Position numbers and translations under genes: made by a program
From: Pseudorhodoferax sp. Leaf265
GTDB lineage: Bacteria > Pseudomonadota > Gammaproteobacteria > Burkholderiales > Burkholderiaceae_C
DNA length: 64,000 nucleotides
Direction of reading: 5' to 3'
Assembly (NCBI RefSeq): GCF_001422365.1
Contig: NZ_LMMT01000023.1
Coordinates: 124,001-188,000 of the forward strand
Shown: positions 1-8,240 of the stretch, one piece after another
Numbering within the stretch: position 1 is the stretch's first letter
Layout of the letters: every line of letters starts with the position of its first letter
Notes under the pieces: generated by a model
Seen by the model: only the letters and a program-made list of their open reading frames with translations
Database searches by the model: none
What the model was told of the DNA's origin: nothing

Positions 1-218
1 TCTTCCACGATGTTCTCCATGTCCACCTTGTTGTGCCTGGCGGCGCAGGCGATGGCTGCGTGCACGCCGGCATCTGCGCATGGCACATGCAAAGACCGCT
101 CCAGCGCACACACCAGCTTGAACCGGTGGATCAGGTCCGCGTCGCTCAGCATGCGCACGTCCGTGCCCACTGGCGCAGCGGCGCCGTCGCTGGCGGCATC
201 AGTGGCCGGGCTGCACAT
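1..218 (-). CDS. Hypothetical protein, 3' part cut by window edge
   Basis: This reading frame starts inside the end of the upstream small gene (ATG at 218, 20 bases before that gene's stop) and stays open to the left edge, giving 72 residues. The translation has a balanced composition (MLSDADLIHRFKLVCALERS region, then HAAIACAARHNKV), which looks more protein-like than the opposite strand. I do not recognise a family. A second possible start is the ATG about 22 codons further in. The overlap with the neighbour suggests translational coupling. The rest of the gene lies outside the window, so its length and function cannot be judged. Confidence 0.45.
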   Translation of the reverse strand, partial: MCSPATDAASDGAAAPVGTDVRMLSDADLIHRFKLVCALERSLHVPCADAGVHAAIACAARHNKVDMENIVE

Positions 219-405
219 CTGCGCTGGCGGGCTCGGCCCGGTTGTCGATGTCGTTTCGCATCCAGTCGGTCAGGTAGGGCAGCGTGCCCTTCTGCAGCCT
301 GGACTGCACCATCACGACCGCAGCGTCATGCATCAAGCGGGGAATCTTGCGGTGCCGCAGATAGCGCTGGATCAGCACCCGCGCGGCGAGTTCGGTATTG
401 GACAT
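199..405 (-). CDS. Small hypothetical protein, 68 aa
   Basis: The start is the ATG at 405, chosen because AAGGGG lies about 5 bases upstream as a ribosome-binding site; the frame is open further upstream but without one. The product is basic in its first half (ARVLIQRYLRHRKIPRLMHD) and predicted soluble, with no signal peptide or membrane segment. I do not recognise a family. Its stop overlaps the start of the next small gene, so the two probably form a transcription unit running leftwards. It is divergent from the small gene at 755. Confidence 0.55.
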   Translation of the reverse strand: MSNTELAARVLIQRYLRHRKIPRLMHDAAVVMVQSRLQKGTLPYLTDWMRNDIDNRAEPASADVQPGH

Positions 406-666
406 GGACACCCCTTGGCCGGTTCGGAGACTCCACCGTAGCGCGTGGTGCCCCTGCGTCTGTGCGGCATCGCACAGGGTGTATGTGCGGCGGCGTACAG
501 ATGGGCCGGCGCCGCGGGCGCAGCATGGGTAGAGGAACCGTGTTGGCCCTCGAGGTCCGGTCGGATGTCGTGTCTTCGCCTGTGGCGGCGGCTTCTGCCG
601 CGCCTGCTGCGAAGCTGGCCCGCTCAGGCCGCACGCGATGCTGAGCCTGACCGTCGTGTCGCAGAC
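406..666. other. Gene-free divergent intergenic region
   Basis: About 350 bases separate the divergent starts at 405 (minus) and 755 (plus). Apart from the 25-bp tandem repeats at its right end, this stretch contains no reading frame with a ribosome-binding site and no recognisable RNA or operator. Promoters for both flanking genes must lie here, but none is clear enough to place. Confidence 0.4.
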
Positions 667-741
667 GCCGGGGAGCATGTCTCCTTGCAGTGCCGGGGAG
701 CATGTCTCCTTGCAGTGCCGGGGAGCATGTCTCCTTGCAGT
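667..741. repeat. Three perfect 25-bp tandem repeats
   Basis: Three identical copies of a 25-base unit (667-691, 692-716, 717-741) sit head to tail. Each unit contains GGAG-CATGT-CTCC, a short stem-loop (four Watson-Crick pairs, two further G-T wobble pairs, five-base loop). The array ends 13 bases before the start codon at 755, so it would form the 5' leader of that gene's mRNA. There are no unique spacers, so it is not a CRISPR array. Confidence 0.9.
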
Positions 742-754
742 GAAAGGGAAGAAG

Positions 755-1030
755 ATGTCGACAGAAGCGTACTTTCATGGCGATTCCGGCACGGTCCGGT
801 TCTGGGTGCAGCTGGACCAGGCGCCGATTGGCGCCATGGTGAGGAAGGAAACACTGCACTACCGCTACCGCCCGCTGGCGGTGAACGACGATCCCCTCGA
901 GACCTACCGTGACAACGCTGCAGAGATCGACAGCGCCGTGCGCCGCCGCGTGGCCGCAGGCTCGGCAGAGCCCATCCTGCTGCGCGATGCAGACATCGCG
1001 CCGCGGCCAGGCGCCGGCACCGGGCGTTAG
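755..1030 (+). CDS. Small conserved-looking protein, 91 aa (DUF1488-like?)
   Basis: The start ATG at 755 is preceded by AAAGGGAAGAAG, a good ribosome-binding site; an upstream in-frame extension would only translate the 25-bp repeats and is rejected. The product has a beta-rich N-terminal half (TVRFWVQLDQAPIGAMVRKE) followed by a DDPLETYRDNAAEIDSAVRRRV helix. This layout resembles short Burkholderiales proteins of the DUF1488 type, but I am not certain of that assignment. No signal peptide or membrane segment is seen. Function unknown. The repeat array directly ahead of it may affect its expression. Confidence 0.65.
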   Translation: MSTEAYFHGDSGTVRFWVQLDQAPIGAMVRKETLHYRYRPLAVNDDPLETYRDNAAEIDSAVRRRVAAGSAEPILLRDADIAPRPGAGTGR

Positions 1031-1112
1031 CGCGGCAGGCCGTGCGACAGCATGCCATCCAGCAGCAGTTCGCGGTCAGGTCACTCCCGCGCGGCTCGGC
1101 ATGCCTGCCTGT

Positions 1113-1292
1113 TCATGTGGGGTTGCCCTTGGTCGCGTAGCGCCGATGGTCGTTGGAGCCCGGCCGCACGGCCGGTTCGGCGGCTGGAATGTAGGGCAGC
1201 CGCATCGCGCTGTTGACGTGGGTTCTTGGCAGCACCGTGGCGGGCCGCGCTGGCCCCAGCGGCATGTCGGCCTTCAGTCGTGTAGATGTCAT
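1113..1292 (-). CDS. Possible small hypothetical protein, 59 aa
   Basis: A short frame beginning at the ATG at 1292 has GGAA six bases upstream and about 80% G or C at third codon positions, with ordinary first and second positions, as expected of a real gene here. The product is proline-rich and basic (RPATVLPRTHVNSAM, then LPYIPAAEP) with no recognisable domain. It is the only plausible coding frame between the gene at 755 and the large kinase. Shortness makes the call tentative. Confidence 0.35.
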   Translation of the reverse strand: MTSTRLKADMPLGPARPATVLPRTHVNSAMRLPYIPAAEPAVRPGSNDHRRYATKGNPT

Positions 1293-1683
1293 CGTCGTTC
1301 CAGTGAGTCCGGTGCAGGCCTGTTCGACCCACCGGAACATCGTGCACTTCCGCGCCTGGCGCCAGGCGTGCGGTACCCGACCGACCCGACGTCGGACGGC
1401 GCGCCGTCTGCGCCGGCATGCGGCGACAGTGGGCGTTCGATGCACTCCGCGCTCATCGCTGGCATCCGTGCCGCCGGCCATGCGCTTTGCCATTGCATTC
1501 CGACAGGCTGCGCCACAGATCGGGAACAGACGGGTGGCGCTTCGGCAGCGGTGCAGCACGCGCCGCCTCTGCTTTCCGTGTTCCAGGCCCGGCTCGCAAT
1601 CCCGGCCAGGCCGTCGCGCGACGGTTGGCAACACCGTCCAGGCGCAGAACTGCGCATGCTGCATGTCCCCCCAACCAGATGTG
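1293..1683. other. Gene-free region upstream of the hybrid kinase
   Basis: About 390 bases. Several frames stay open because of the high GC content, including an N-terminal extension of the kinase and a minus-strand frame, but they read as arginine/alanine-rich shadow translations with no domain and no ribosome-binding site. Nothing else is visible. Confidence 0.4.
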
Positions 1684-4600
1684 ATGAGGAGCGCTCTCTT
1701 GGATGGCACTGAGTTCCTGTCCGATGACGCCGACGACGCACCGGAGCGGCTGCTGACCTACGTGGCCGTCGGGGCGTCGGCAGGTGGCCTGGAGGCGCTC
1801 CGGCAGCTCTTCGCCGCTGCCGTGGCCGATCCGCAGCTGGCCTATGTCGTGATCACCCACCTGTCGATCGACCATGTCAGCCATCTGGCCGATCTGCTGG
1901 GCCGTGCGGGATCCCTGCCGACCGCCGATGCGGTGGGTGGCGAACGTCTGCAGGGCGGTCGCGTCTATGTGATGCCGCCGGGCAGGATCATGGGCCTGCA
2001 CCAGGGCAAGGTCTTCTTCGATCCGGTGCCGCAGCAACTGCGGCCGGTGCCCAAGCCCATCGATTTCTTCATGAGCTCCATGGCGGAGGATGCGGGCGAG
2101 CGCTGCGTTGGCGTGGTGCTCAGCGGCACCGACCACGACGGCACGGTCGGCCTGAAGGCGATCCGTGCGGTTGGCGGACTGACGATCGTGCAGACCCCGG
2201 CCACGGCAGAGTTTCCCGAAATGCCCAACAGCGCGATCGGCGCCCACACCGTGGATCTGGTGCTCCCCCCGGCTGCGGTTCCATCGGCCCTGTCCGATTT
2301 CCTGGGCGTCCAGAACGCCGAGCGCGAACTGCGCGCGGCGCCGATCTTCTCGGAGTCGGCATCGTCGGTCCTGCGCGAGATCCTGGAGCTGGTGCTGGCG
2401 CGCACGGGCAGTGATTTCCGGCAGTACCGCCCTGGCATGCTGCAGCGCCGTCTCAAGCGACGCATTTCGGTGACCCGTTGTGCGCATGCAGCGGACTACC
2501 TGCGCTTGCTCACGGATTCTCCGGACGAGGCGAGCACGCTGAGCTCGGAGTTCCTGATAGGCGTCACCAACTTCTTTCGCGATCCCGATGTGTGGATGGC
2601 GCTGGAACAGACGGTCCTCGCGCCGCTGGTCGCGCAACTGCCCCGGACCGATGCTTCGTTCAGGGTGTGGACGCCTGCGTGCTCCTCGGGTGAAGAGAGC
2701 TACTCGATTGCCATGGTGCTTCTCGATCTGTTCGCTCGCCACGAGATCGAGGGGCCGGTGCAGGTCTTTGGCACCGACATCGATGGTGAAGCGCTCGCCG
2801 TGGCGCGCAAGGGCCTGTACGACGACAGCATCGTCTCATCCGTCGCCGACGAGCGGCTGGAGAGGTTCTTCGAGCGCCGGCGCGGCATGTTCGCGGTCTG
2901 CAAAGAGTTGCGCGATGCCGTCACCTTCGCGCCGCAGAACCTGGCCCAGGACACACCGTTTTCCAGGCTCGACCTGATCTGCTGTCGCAACTTGCTGATG
3001 TACTTCGAACCGCGCCTGCAGGAGCGGGTCTTCCAGCTGTTCCATTTCGCGCTCAAGCCGGGCGGGCTGCTGTGGCTTGGCAAGGCGGAATCGCTGGCGC
3101 CTGCCCACACGTCGCTCTTCGAGCAGGTCTCCGGCCCCTTGCGGCTGTACCGGCGCATCGGCGGACGGTCGCTCCTGCCCGGTGTTTTCAGTTCCAAGAT
3201 GTTCTCGGCGGTTGCCGCAGGGCCCCGCGGCGCAGACCTGCGGCTGCGCTCGGCGGCGGACGTCCTGCGCGAGCACATCGCCGGCCGAAAGGTGGCGGCT
3301 GCCATCCTGGTCGATCGCGACGGGAGGGCGCTCTATTTCCTGGGTGAGACGGCGCGCTTCCTGGAGCCCCAGGGCGACGCAAGCCTGGAACTGCTGCGTT
3401 TGCTGCGCAAGGAGCTGCGGCCCTCCGCACGCCACCTGCTGCGGCAGGTCGCCGAGGGCGGACGGCCTGCCCGGCGCAGCCTGGCTTTGCCGACGCGCCG
3501 CGACCCGTCGGTGCGCCAGCAGATCGGCCTGCAGGCCGAAAGCATCGACGGCCCGGCAGCGAACGGGATGCTGGTCGTGACGTTCACCGTCGCGCCCATG
3601 GGGCAGGCCGGCGCGGCAGACGAAGGCGGCCCGGTGCTGCTGTCGCTGGACGCGGAAATGCAGGAGAACCGGCAGGAGCTGGCCCTGGCCCTGGAAGATG
3701 CCGAACGCACCAACGACGCACTGCGCATCGCGAACGAAGAGGTCTCGTCCCTGTACGAGGAAGTGCAGTCCTCCAACGAGGAGCTGGAAAGCTCCAAAGA
3801 GGAGCTGCAGGCCTTGAATGAGGAGCTGTCGACGGTCAATGCCCAACTCGAGGACAAGATCGCCGAGACCTTGCACAACGCCGACGACCTGCGCAACCTG
3901 CTGGACAGCACGCATGTCGCGACCTTGCTGCTCGATCCGGAGCTGCGGCTGCGCCGCTTCACCCCCCTGGCAGGAGAGCTCTTCCGGCTGCGCGCCGGGG
4001 ACGAGGGCCGCCCGCTCAGCGACATGGCGGCAGCCGTGCACGACACAGCACTGTTCGACGATGCCCTGGCCGTGCTGCGCAGCGGCGGGTCCGTCGAGGC
4101 GGAGGTGCCGGGCCAGTGGGCGACGACCTGGCTGCGCAGGATCCTGCCGTACGTGGGCTATCAGGGCCGCATCGAAGGCGTCGTGGTGACCTTTGTCGAT
4201 GTGACAGTCCTGCGTGCTGCTGCGCGGCAGGTCGTCCAGCTGGCGACCATCCTGGAGGATTCCAACGATGCCGTGTACAGCTGCGACCCGCAGGGGCGCA
4301 TCCTGTCGTGGAACAAGGGTGCGGAGCGCATCTACGGGCACCGCCGGGAAGAGGTCATCGGTACCGCGGTGGCCGAGCTTTCGGCGCCTGCCACCCAGGC
4401 TTCGGACCTGGCCGTGGATGCCCTGGCCGCTTGTATCGCCGACGGCGCTCTGGGTCCGGTGGATGTACAACGGCTCACCAAGGGAGGCCGGGTTGCCACG
4501 GTGTCGATGTCGGCCACGGCACTGCGCGACGCCCTGGGTGCGGTGCATGCGTTGCTGTTCACCGAGCGCGACATCTCGGAGCGCCTGCGTGTCGAGAGCG

Positions 4601-6147
4601 AGATCCGCTTCCGTCGCCTCGCCGACGACATCCCTGCGCTGTTGCGGGTCGAGGACGCAGCCGGTCGCACGGAGTTCCTCAACCGCAGCTGCATCGAGTT
4701 CGTCGGCCAGTCCGGCGAGCGCCTTGTGGGCAACGGGTGGCTGGAGTTCGTGTACCCGCAGGACCGGGACCGCTACCTGCAGGAGTACGCGGCGGCACAG
4801 GCGGAGCAGCGTGCCCTGGACAGTGACATCCGCCTGCGACGCCACGACGGCGCCTACCGGTGGATGCGTTCCATGAGCGTTCCGCACGCCGACGGGTCCG
4901 GTGCGTTCGCAGGCTATGTCGCCCTGATGGTGGACGTGGAAGACCGCAAGCGCGCCGAGATGCAGCTGGTCGATGCCGACCACCGCAAGGACGAGTTCCT
5001 GGCCATGCTGGCGCACGAGCTGCGCAACCCACTGGCGCCGATCCGCAGTGCCGTGACGATCCTGGGCAGGGCTGGCCTGCCGGATGCCCGCTCCGAATGG
5101 GCGGTCGGCGTGATCGACCGTCAGGCCGAGCTGATGGCCAAGCTGCTGGACGGCCTGCTGGATGTGGCCCGTATCGCGCGCGGCAAGTTGACACTGGACG
5201 TGGCGCCCGTCGAACTTCTGGTGGTGGTGCAGCGGGCGGTCGAGATGAGCCAGACGCTGGTCAGTGCACGCCGCCAGACATTGACCGTGCAGTGCCCCGC
5301 CGACCTGATGGTGGAGGGTGACCTGCTGCGCCTGACGCAGGTGTTTGCCAACCTGCTGAACAACGCGTCCAAGTACACGGACGAGCAGGGAACGATCGCG
5401 CTGACCGTCGCGCCGGCCGACGACCGGGTGTGCGTGCGCATCGAGGACAACGGCGCGGGCATCTCGCGGGAGATGCTGCCACGCGTGTTCGACCTGTTCG
5501 CACAGGCCGACACGACGCTGGACCGTGCCAAGGGCGGACTGGGACTGGGGCTGACGCTGGTCCAGCAACTGGTCGAGCTGCACGGCGGCAGCGTGCACGC
5601 CCACAGCGAGGGGCTTGGAACCGGCAGCACTTTCACCGTGTTCCTGCCGCTGCTCGAACGCCGGGCCGCGCCATCCTTGCATGACGCGGTGCCGCGCGGA
5701 CGCAAGGGCCCGCACGCGCGCAGCGTCCTGGTCGTGGACGACAACGTCGATGGCGCCGACGCCCTGGCCCAGGTGCTGGAGTTGGACGGCCACCTGGTGT
5801 CCATCGCGTACGACGGCGACCAGGCAGTGGAGAAGGCCAGCACAGTGCGTCCCGACGTGGTCCTGCTGGACATCGGCCTGCCGGGCATGGACGGCTACCA
5901 GGTCGCGCGCGTGTTGCGGGGAAGCGCTGCGACATCGGGTGCCACGCTGATCGCGCTGACCGGCTATGGGCAACCGGAGGACCTCGCGCGATCGAAGGCC
6001 GCGGGGTTCGACCGGCATCTGGTCAAACCTGTCGATCTGGACGTCCTGGCGGAGATGGTCGCGGACGCGCCGCTGCGGGGCCGTGACGCGAGCGCGCAAG
6101 GCGAGCCTGCCACGCAGGCTCTTGCGCCCAGTGCGGCAGGCCGTTGA
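1684..6147 (+). CDS. CheB-CheR-PAS hybrid sensor histidine kinase
   Basis: A 1,487-residue fusion. An N-terminal CheB methylesterase domain (about 26-200) has GASAGG with Ser32, His59 and the LSGTxxDG motif with Asp152. A CheR methyltransferase domain (about 215-500) has the SAM-binding [11 protein letters not shown] stretch near 328 and a CRNLLMYF motif. A glutamate-rich coiled coil (about 660-735) and three PAS domains follow. The kinase core has HisKA with phospho-acceptor His1111 in LAHELRNP, then an HATPase_c domain; a C-terminal receiver has acceptor Asp1396. The kinase should autophosphorylate and pass phosphate to its own receiver. No membrane segment is present, so it is cytoplasmic. 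No methyl-accepting receptor gene lies in the window. The start is uncertain (GTG at 1681 or ATG at 1663 also in frame, none with a clear ribosome-binding site); the longer frame upstream lacks domain content. Confidence 0.93.
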   Translation: MRSALLDGTEFLSDDADDAPERLLTYVAVGASAGGLEALRQLFAAAVADPQLAYVVITHLSIDHVSHLADLLGRAGSLPTADAVGGERLQGGRVYVMPPGRIMGLHQGKVFFDPVPQQLRPVPKPIDFFMSSMAEDAGERCVGVVLSGTDHDGTVGLKAIRAVGGLTIVQTPATAEFPEMPNSAIGAHTVDLVLPPAAVPSALSDFLGVQNAERELRAAPIFSESASSVLREILELVLARTGSDFRQYRPGMLQRRLKRRISVTRCAHAADYLRLLTDSPDEASTLSSEFLIGVTNFFRDPDVWMALEQTVLAPLVAQLPRTDASFRVWTPACSSGEESYSIAMVLLDLFARHEIEGPVQVFGTDIDGEALAVARKGLYDDSIVSSVADERLERFFERRRGMFAVCKELRDAVTFAPQNLAQDTPFSRLDLICCRNLLMYFEPRLQERVFQLFHFALKPGGLLWLGKAESLAPAHTSLFEQVSGPLRLYRRIGGRSLLPGVFSSKMFSAVAAGPRGADLRLRSAADVLREHIAGRKVAAAILVDRDGRALYFLGETARFLEPQGDASLELLRLLRKELRPSARHLLRQVAEGGRPARRSLALPTRRDPSVRQQIGLQAESIDGPAANGMLVVTFTVAPMGQAGAADEGGPVLLSLDAEMQENRQELALALEDAERTNDALRIANEEVSSLYEEVQSSNEELESSKEELQALNEELSTVNAQLEDKIAETLHNADDLRNLLDSTHVATLLLDPELRLRRFTPLAGELFRLRAGDEGRPLSDMAAAVHDTALFDDALAVLRSGGSVEAEVPGQWATTWLRRILPYVGYQGRIEGVVVTFVDVTVLRAAARQVVQLATILEDSNDAVYSCDPQGRILSWNKGAERIYGHRREEVIGTAVAELSAPATQASDLAVDALAACIADGALGPVDVQRLTKGGRVATVSMSATALRDALGAVHALLFTERDISERLRVESEIRFRRLADDIPALLRVEDAAGRTEFLNRSCIEFVGQSGERLVGNGWLEFVYPQDRDRYLQEYAAAQAEQRALDSDIRLRRHDGAYRWMRSMSVPHADGSGAFAGYVALMVDVEDRKRAEMQLVDADHRKDEFLAMLAHELRNPLAPIRSAVTILGRAGLPDARSEWAVGVIDRQAELMAKLLDGLLDVARIARGKLTLDVAPVELLVVVQRAVEMSQTLVSARRQTLTVQCPADLMVEGDLLRLTQVFANLLNNASKYTDEQGTIALTVAPADDRVCVRIEDNGAGISREMLPRVFDLFAQADTTLDRAKGGLGLGLTLVQQLVELHGGSVHAHSEGLGTGSTFTVFLPLLERRAAPSLHDAVPRGRKGPHARSVLVVDDNVDGADALAQVLELDGHLVSIAYDGDQAVEKASTVRPDVVLLDIGLPGMDGYQVARVLRGSAATSGATLIALTGYGQPEDLARSKAAGFDRHLVKPVDLDVLAEMVADAPLRGRDASAQGEPATQALAPSAAGR

Positions 6148-6491
6148 GCAGCAGCCGGTCGTCTTCCTTCTTGACCACCGCATAGCAGTCGCATGAACGG
6201 CTTTCGCGCGCGGGCCGATCCAGCACGGTGATGTGGCCGCGCGCGTAGCGGATCAGCTCGGCTTTCTGCAACTTCAGCGCGCTTGCGGTGACGCGCCCGC
6301 GGCGCACGCCCAGCATGTCGGCAATCAACTCCTGCGCCATGGCGATCTCGTCGCCGTCCAGCCGGTCCAGACGCAGCAGCAGCCAACGGCACAGCTGCCG
6401 GTCGACGCGGTGGTGGCGGTTGCAGGCCGCCGTCTGCGCCATCTGCGTGATCAGTGCCTGCACATGGCGCAGCAAGAGCGCCAGTGCGTGG
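6023..6491 (-). pseudogene. Crp/Fnr-family remnant, DNA-binding half only
   Basis: The minus strand encodes the C-terminal half of a Crp/Fnr-type regulator: an LxxxxQxxMAQTAACNRHH helix, CRWLLLRLDRL, then the winged helix MLGVRRGRVTASALKLQ and the usual CYAVVKKEDDRLL tail. The N-terminal cyclic-nucleotide-binding domain is missing: upstream of about 6491 the frame turns into unrelated arginine/proline-rich sequence. Downstream the normal end is lost and the frame runs on 125 bases into the 3' end of the kinase. It is a diverged relative of the intact gene at 6760, placed face to face with it. I read it as a truncated, probably dead gene; a free-standing DNA-binding domain is the alternative. 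Confidence 0.7.
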
Positions 6492-6759
6492 GGCCAGGGG
6501 TTCCCACTGCGCCTCTCGTCGCCGGGACGCGTCGAAGTCAAGCGCTTGTGCAGCGGGTCGCGCTGTGCGCTGCGCGCAATCGGACCGGATTGCACGGGGG
6601 CAGGTCCGTCAGAAGCAAAGCTGCGTGCAGCTTGGACGTGGCCACACCGGCCGCGCATGCACGGTATCGCAGATGCGCCCGCATGCGTTGCGTGCCGGAT
6701 GGCCTTGCTATGTGCGCGGGCAGACGGAACAGCGGCAGACCTCGGGCCAGACTGCGGAC

Positions 6760-7476
6760 ATGACATCCCTTGCCGCACCACTGCAGCCCACACCGCAGAA
6801 CCGCCTGCTGGCCCGGCTGGGACCTTCGGACTGCCGTCGCCTGCTCGCGTGCTGCGAAACGGTGCAGTTGCGGGCCGCCGAGGTGCTCTGCGAGCCCGGG
6901 GTACCGATGTCCCATGCGTACTTTCCGATCCAGGGATTCATTTCCATGGTGGCCATGGTCGAAGGCCGTCGCGGCGTCGAGGTTGGCATGGTGGGCAGCG
7001 AAGGCATGCTGGGTGCGCAGGTCGTGCTGGGTGTGACGACCGCTCCGCTGCACGCGCTGGTGCAGGGCGCTGGTGAATCCTTGCTGGTGGACAGCCGCAG
7101 CTTGCGCAGAGAGATGGCCCGCAGCCCCGCGCTGGCGGATGTGCTGCACCGGTATGTGTATGTGCAGATGGCCCAGACGGCGATCTCGGCGGGGTGCTTG
7201 CACTTCCACCTGCTGGGACCGCGCCTGGCGCGGTGGCTGCTGATGACGCAGGACTGCGCCCATGCCGACAGCTTTCCGGTGACCCAGGATTTCCTGGCCT
7301 ACATGCTCGGTGTGCGGCGTGCCGGCGTCTCGGCGGCGGCAGGAGCCTTGCAGCGGCGCGGCTTGATCCACTACCGGCGCGGCAACTTCACCGTGCTGGA
7401 CCGGCGCGGATTGCAAGCCATGGCCTGCAGCTGCTATGCGGCAGGCGAGCGGTGCCAGGTCGATGCTTTTGCGTGA
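6760..7476 (+). CDS. Crp/Fnr-family transcriptional regulator
   Basis: The 238-residue protein has the two-domain layout of this family. An N-terminal cyclic-nucleotide-binding-like beta barrel spans about 15-130 (YFPIQGFISMV, then VGMVGSEGMLG). A C-terminal winged helix spans about 165-225, with QDFLAYMLGVRRAGVS as the recognition helix. It lacks the cysteines of an FNR iron-sulfur cluster in the N-terminus, and ligand-contacting residues of true CRP are not evident, so the signal is unknown. The start ATG at 6760 is chosen because the family homology begins just after it; the ribosome-binding site is weak. It stands alone between a related pseudogene on the other strand and a receiver-domain gene. 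Confidence 0.88.
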   Translation: MTSLAAPLQPTPQNRLLARLGPSDCRRLLACCETVQLRAAEVLCEPGVPMSHAYFPIQGFISMVAMVEGRRGVEVGMVGSEGMLGAQVVLGVTTAPLHALVQGAGESLLVDSRSLRREMARSPALADVLHRYVYVQMAQTAISAGCLHFHLLGPRLARWLLMTQDCAHADSFPVTQDFLAYMLGVRRAGVSAAAGALQRRGLIHYRRGNFTVLDRRGLQAMACSCYAAGERCQVDAFA

Positions 7477-7748
7477 GCACGCCCAGGCCTCCACAAGCGG
7501 CCCGCATGGGGGCATTCCGGCCGTCATGCATGCCGTGGCCACACAAGGTGCGTGCGTTGCCGCAACGGCGTAGCGGCGATGCCACGAGGAGACATCGGGC
7601 CGGCCAGGCGAGCACGGGCGCGCATGACGCGCCGTTGACGCCGCCTGGACCCTGTCGGCAAACGTCCCAGGCTTCCATTGCTCGACCTTGACGGTCTGTC
7701 GGCGCGTCGGACTACGCTGCAGGCTGGCGACGGCACGCGTAATGTGGC

Positions 7749-8129
7749 ATGTCCATCAAAACCATCCTCGTCGAAGACAGCAAGGCCATCCGGGATGCCC
7801 TGATTCCGACGATGGCGGAATTGGGCGACATGGAGGTCGTGGCTGTGGCAGAGACCGCCAGTGAAGCGGTCGCCGCGCTCGGCGCGCAGGACGGCACATG
7901 GCAGTTGGCCGTCGTCGACCTCTTTCTCAAGCAGGGCTCGGGGTTGGATGTGCTGCGCGCCTGTGCAGGACGCCGCGTGGGCCGCGTCGTTGTGGTGCTC
8001 AGCAACTATGCAACGCCAAGGATGCGGGAGGAGTGCCGGACACTCGGCGCCGACGGCATGTTCGACAAATCGACCCAGCTCGACGCCTTCTTCGACTTTT
8101 GCGCGCTTCGGTTTGAGCCCGACCACTGA
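7749..8129 (+). CDS. Stand-alone receiver-domain response regulator
   Basis: A 126-residue protein consisting of one receiver domain. Acidic residues Glu9 and Asp10 sit after the first strand, the phospho-acceptor is Asp57 in VVDLFL, and the conserved lysine is Lys107 in FDKST. There is no output domain, so it probably acts by protein contact, as CheY-like proteins do, or as a phosphate sink. The nearest kinase on the same strand is the CheB-CheR hybrid 1.6 kb upstream, a plausible but unproven partner. The ribosome-binding site is weak. It is convergent with the cysteine desulfurase gene. Confidence 0.87.
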   Translation: MSIKTILVEDSKAIRDALIPTMAELGDMEVVAVAETASEAVAALGAQDGTWQLAVVDLFLKQGSGLDVLRACAGRRVGRVVVVLSNYATPRMREECRTLGADGMFDKSTQLDAFFDFCALRFEPDH

Positions 8130-8240
8130 TGGCGGGCGTCTCACCGGGGCACCACGGCATCCAGACGCACGGGTGCCTCTCAGGGACGCACCTGCCCGAC
8201 GAAGCAGCTCGTGCGCCGGGCGCGCCGCCCTGCCCCCGCG

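Noticed and set aside
667-741. Tandem repeats as a CRISPR array.
   Set aside because: The repeats are directly adjacent with no spacers, and no cas genes are present.
2836-6183. A 1,115-residue open frame on the minus strand opposite the hybrid kinase.
   Set aside because: It is a GC-bias shadow, rich in Gln, Arg, His and Ala with no domain, while the plus strand encodes a complete multidomain kinase.
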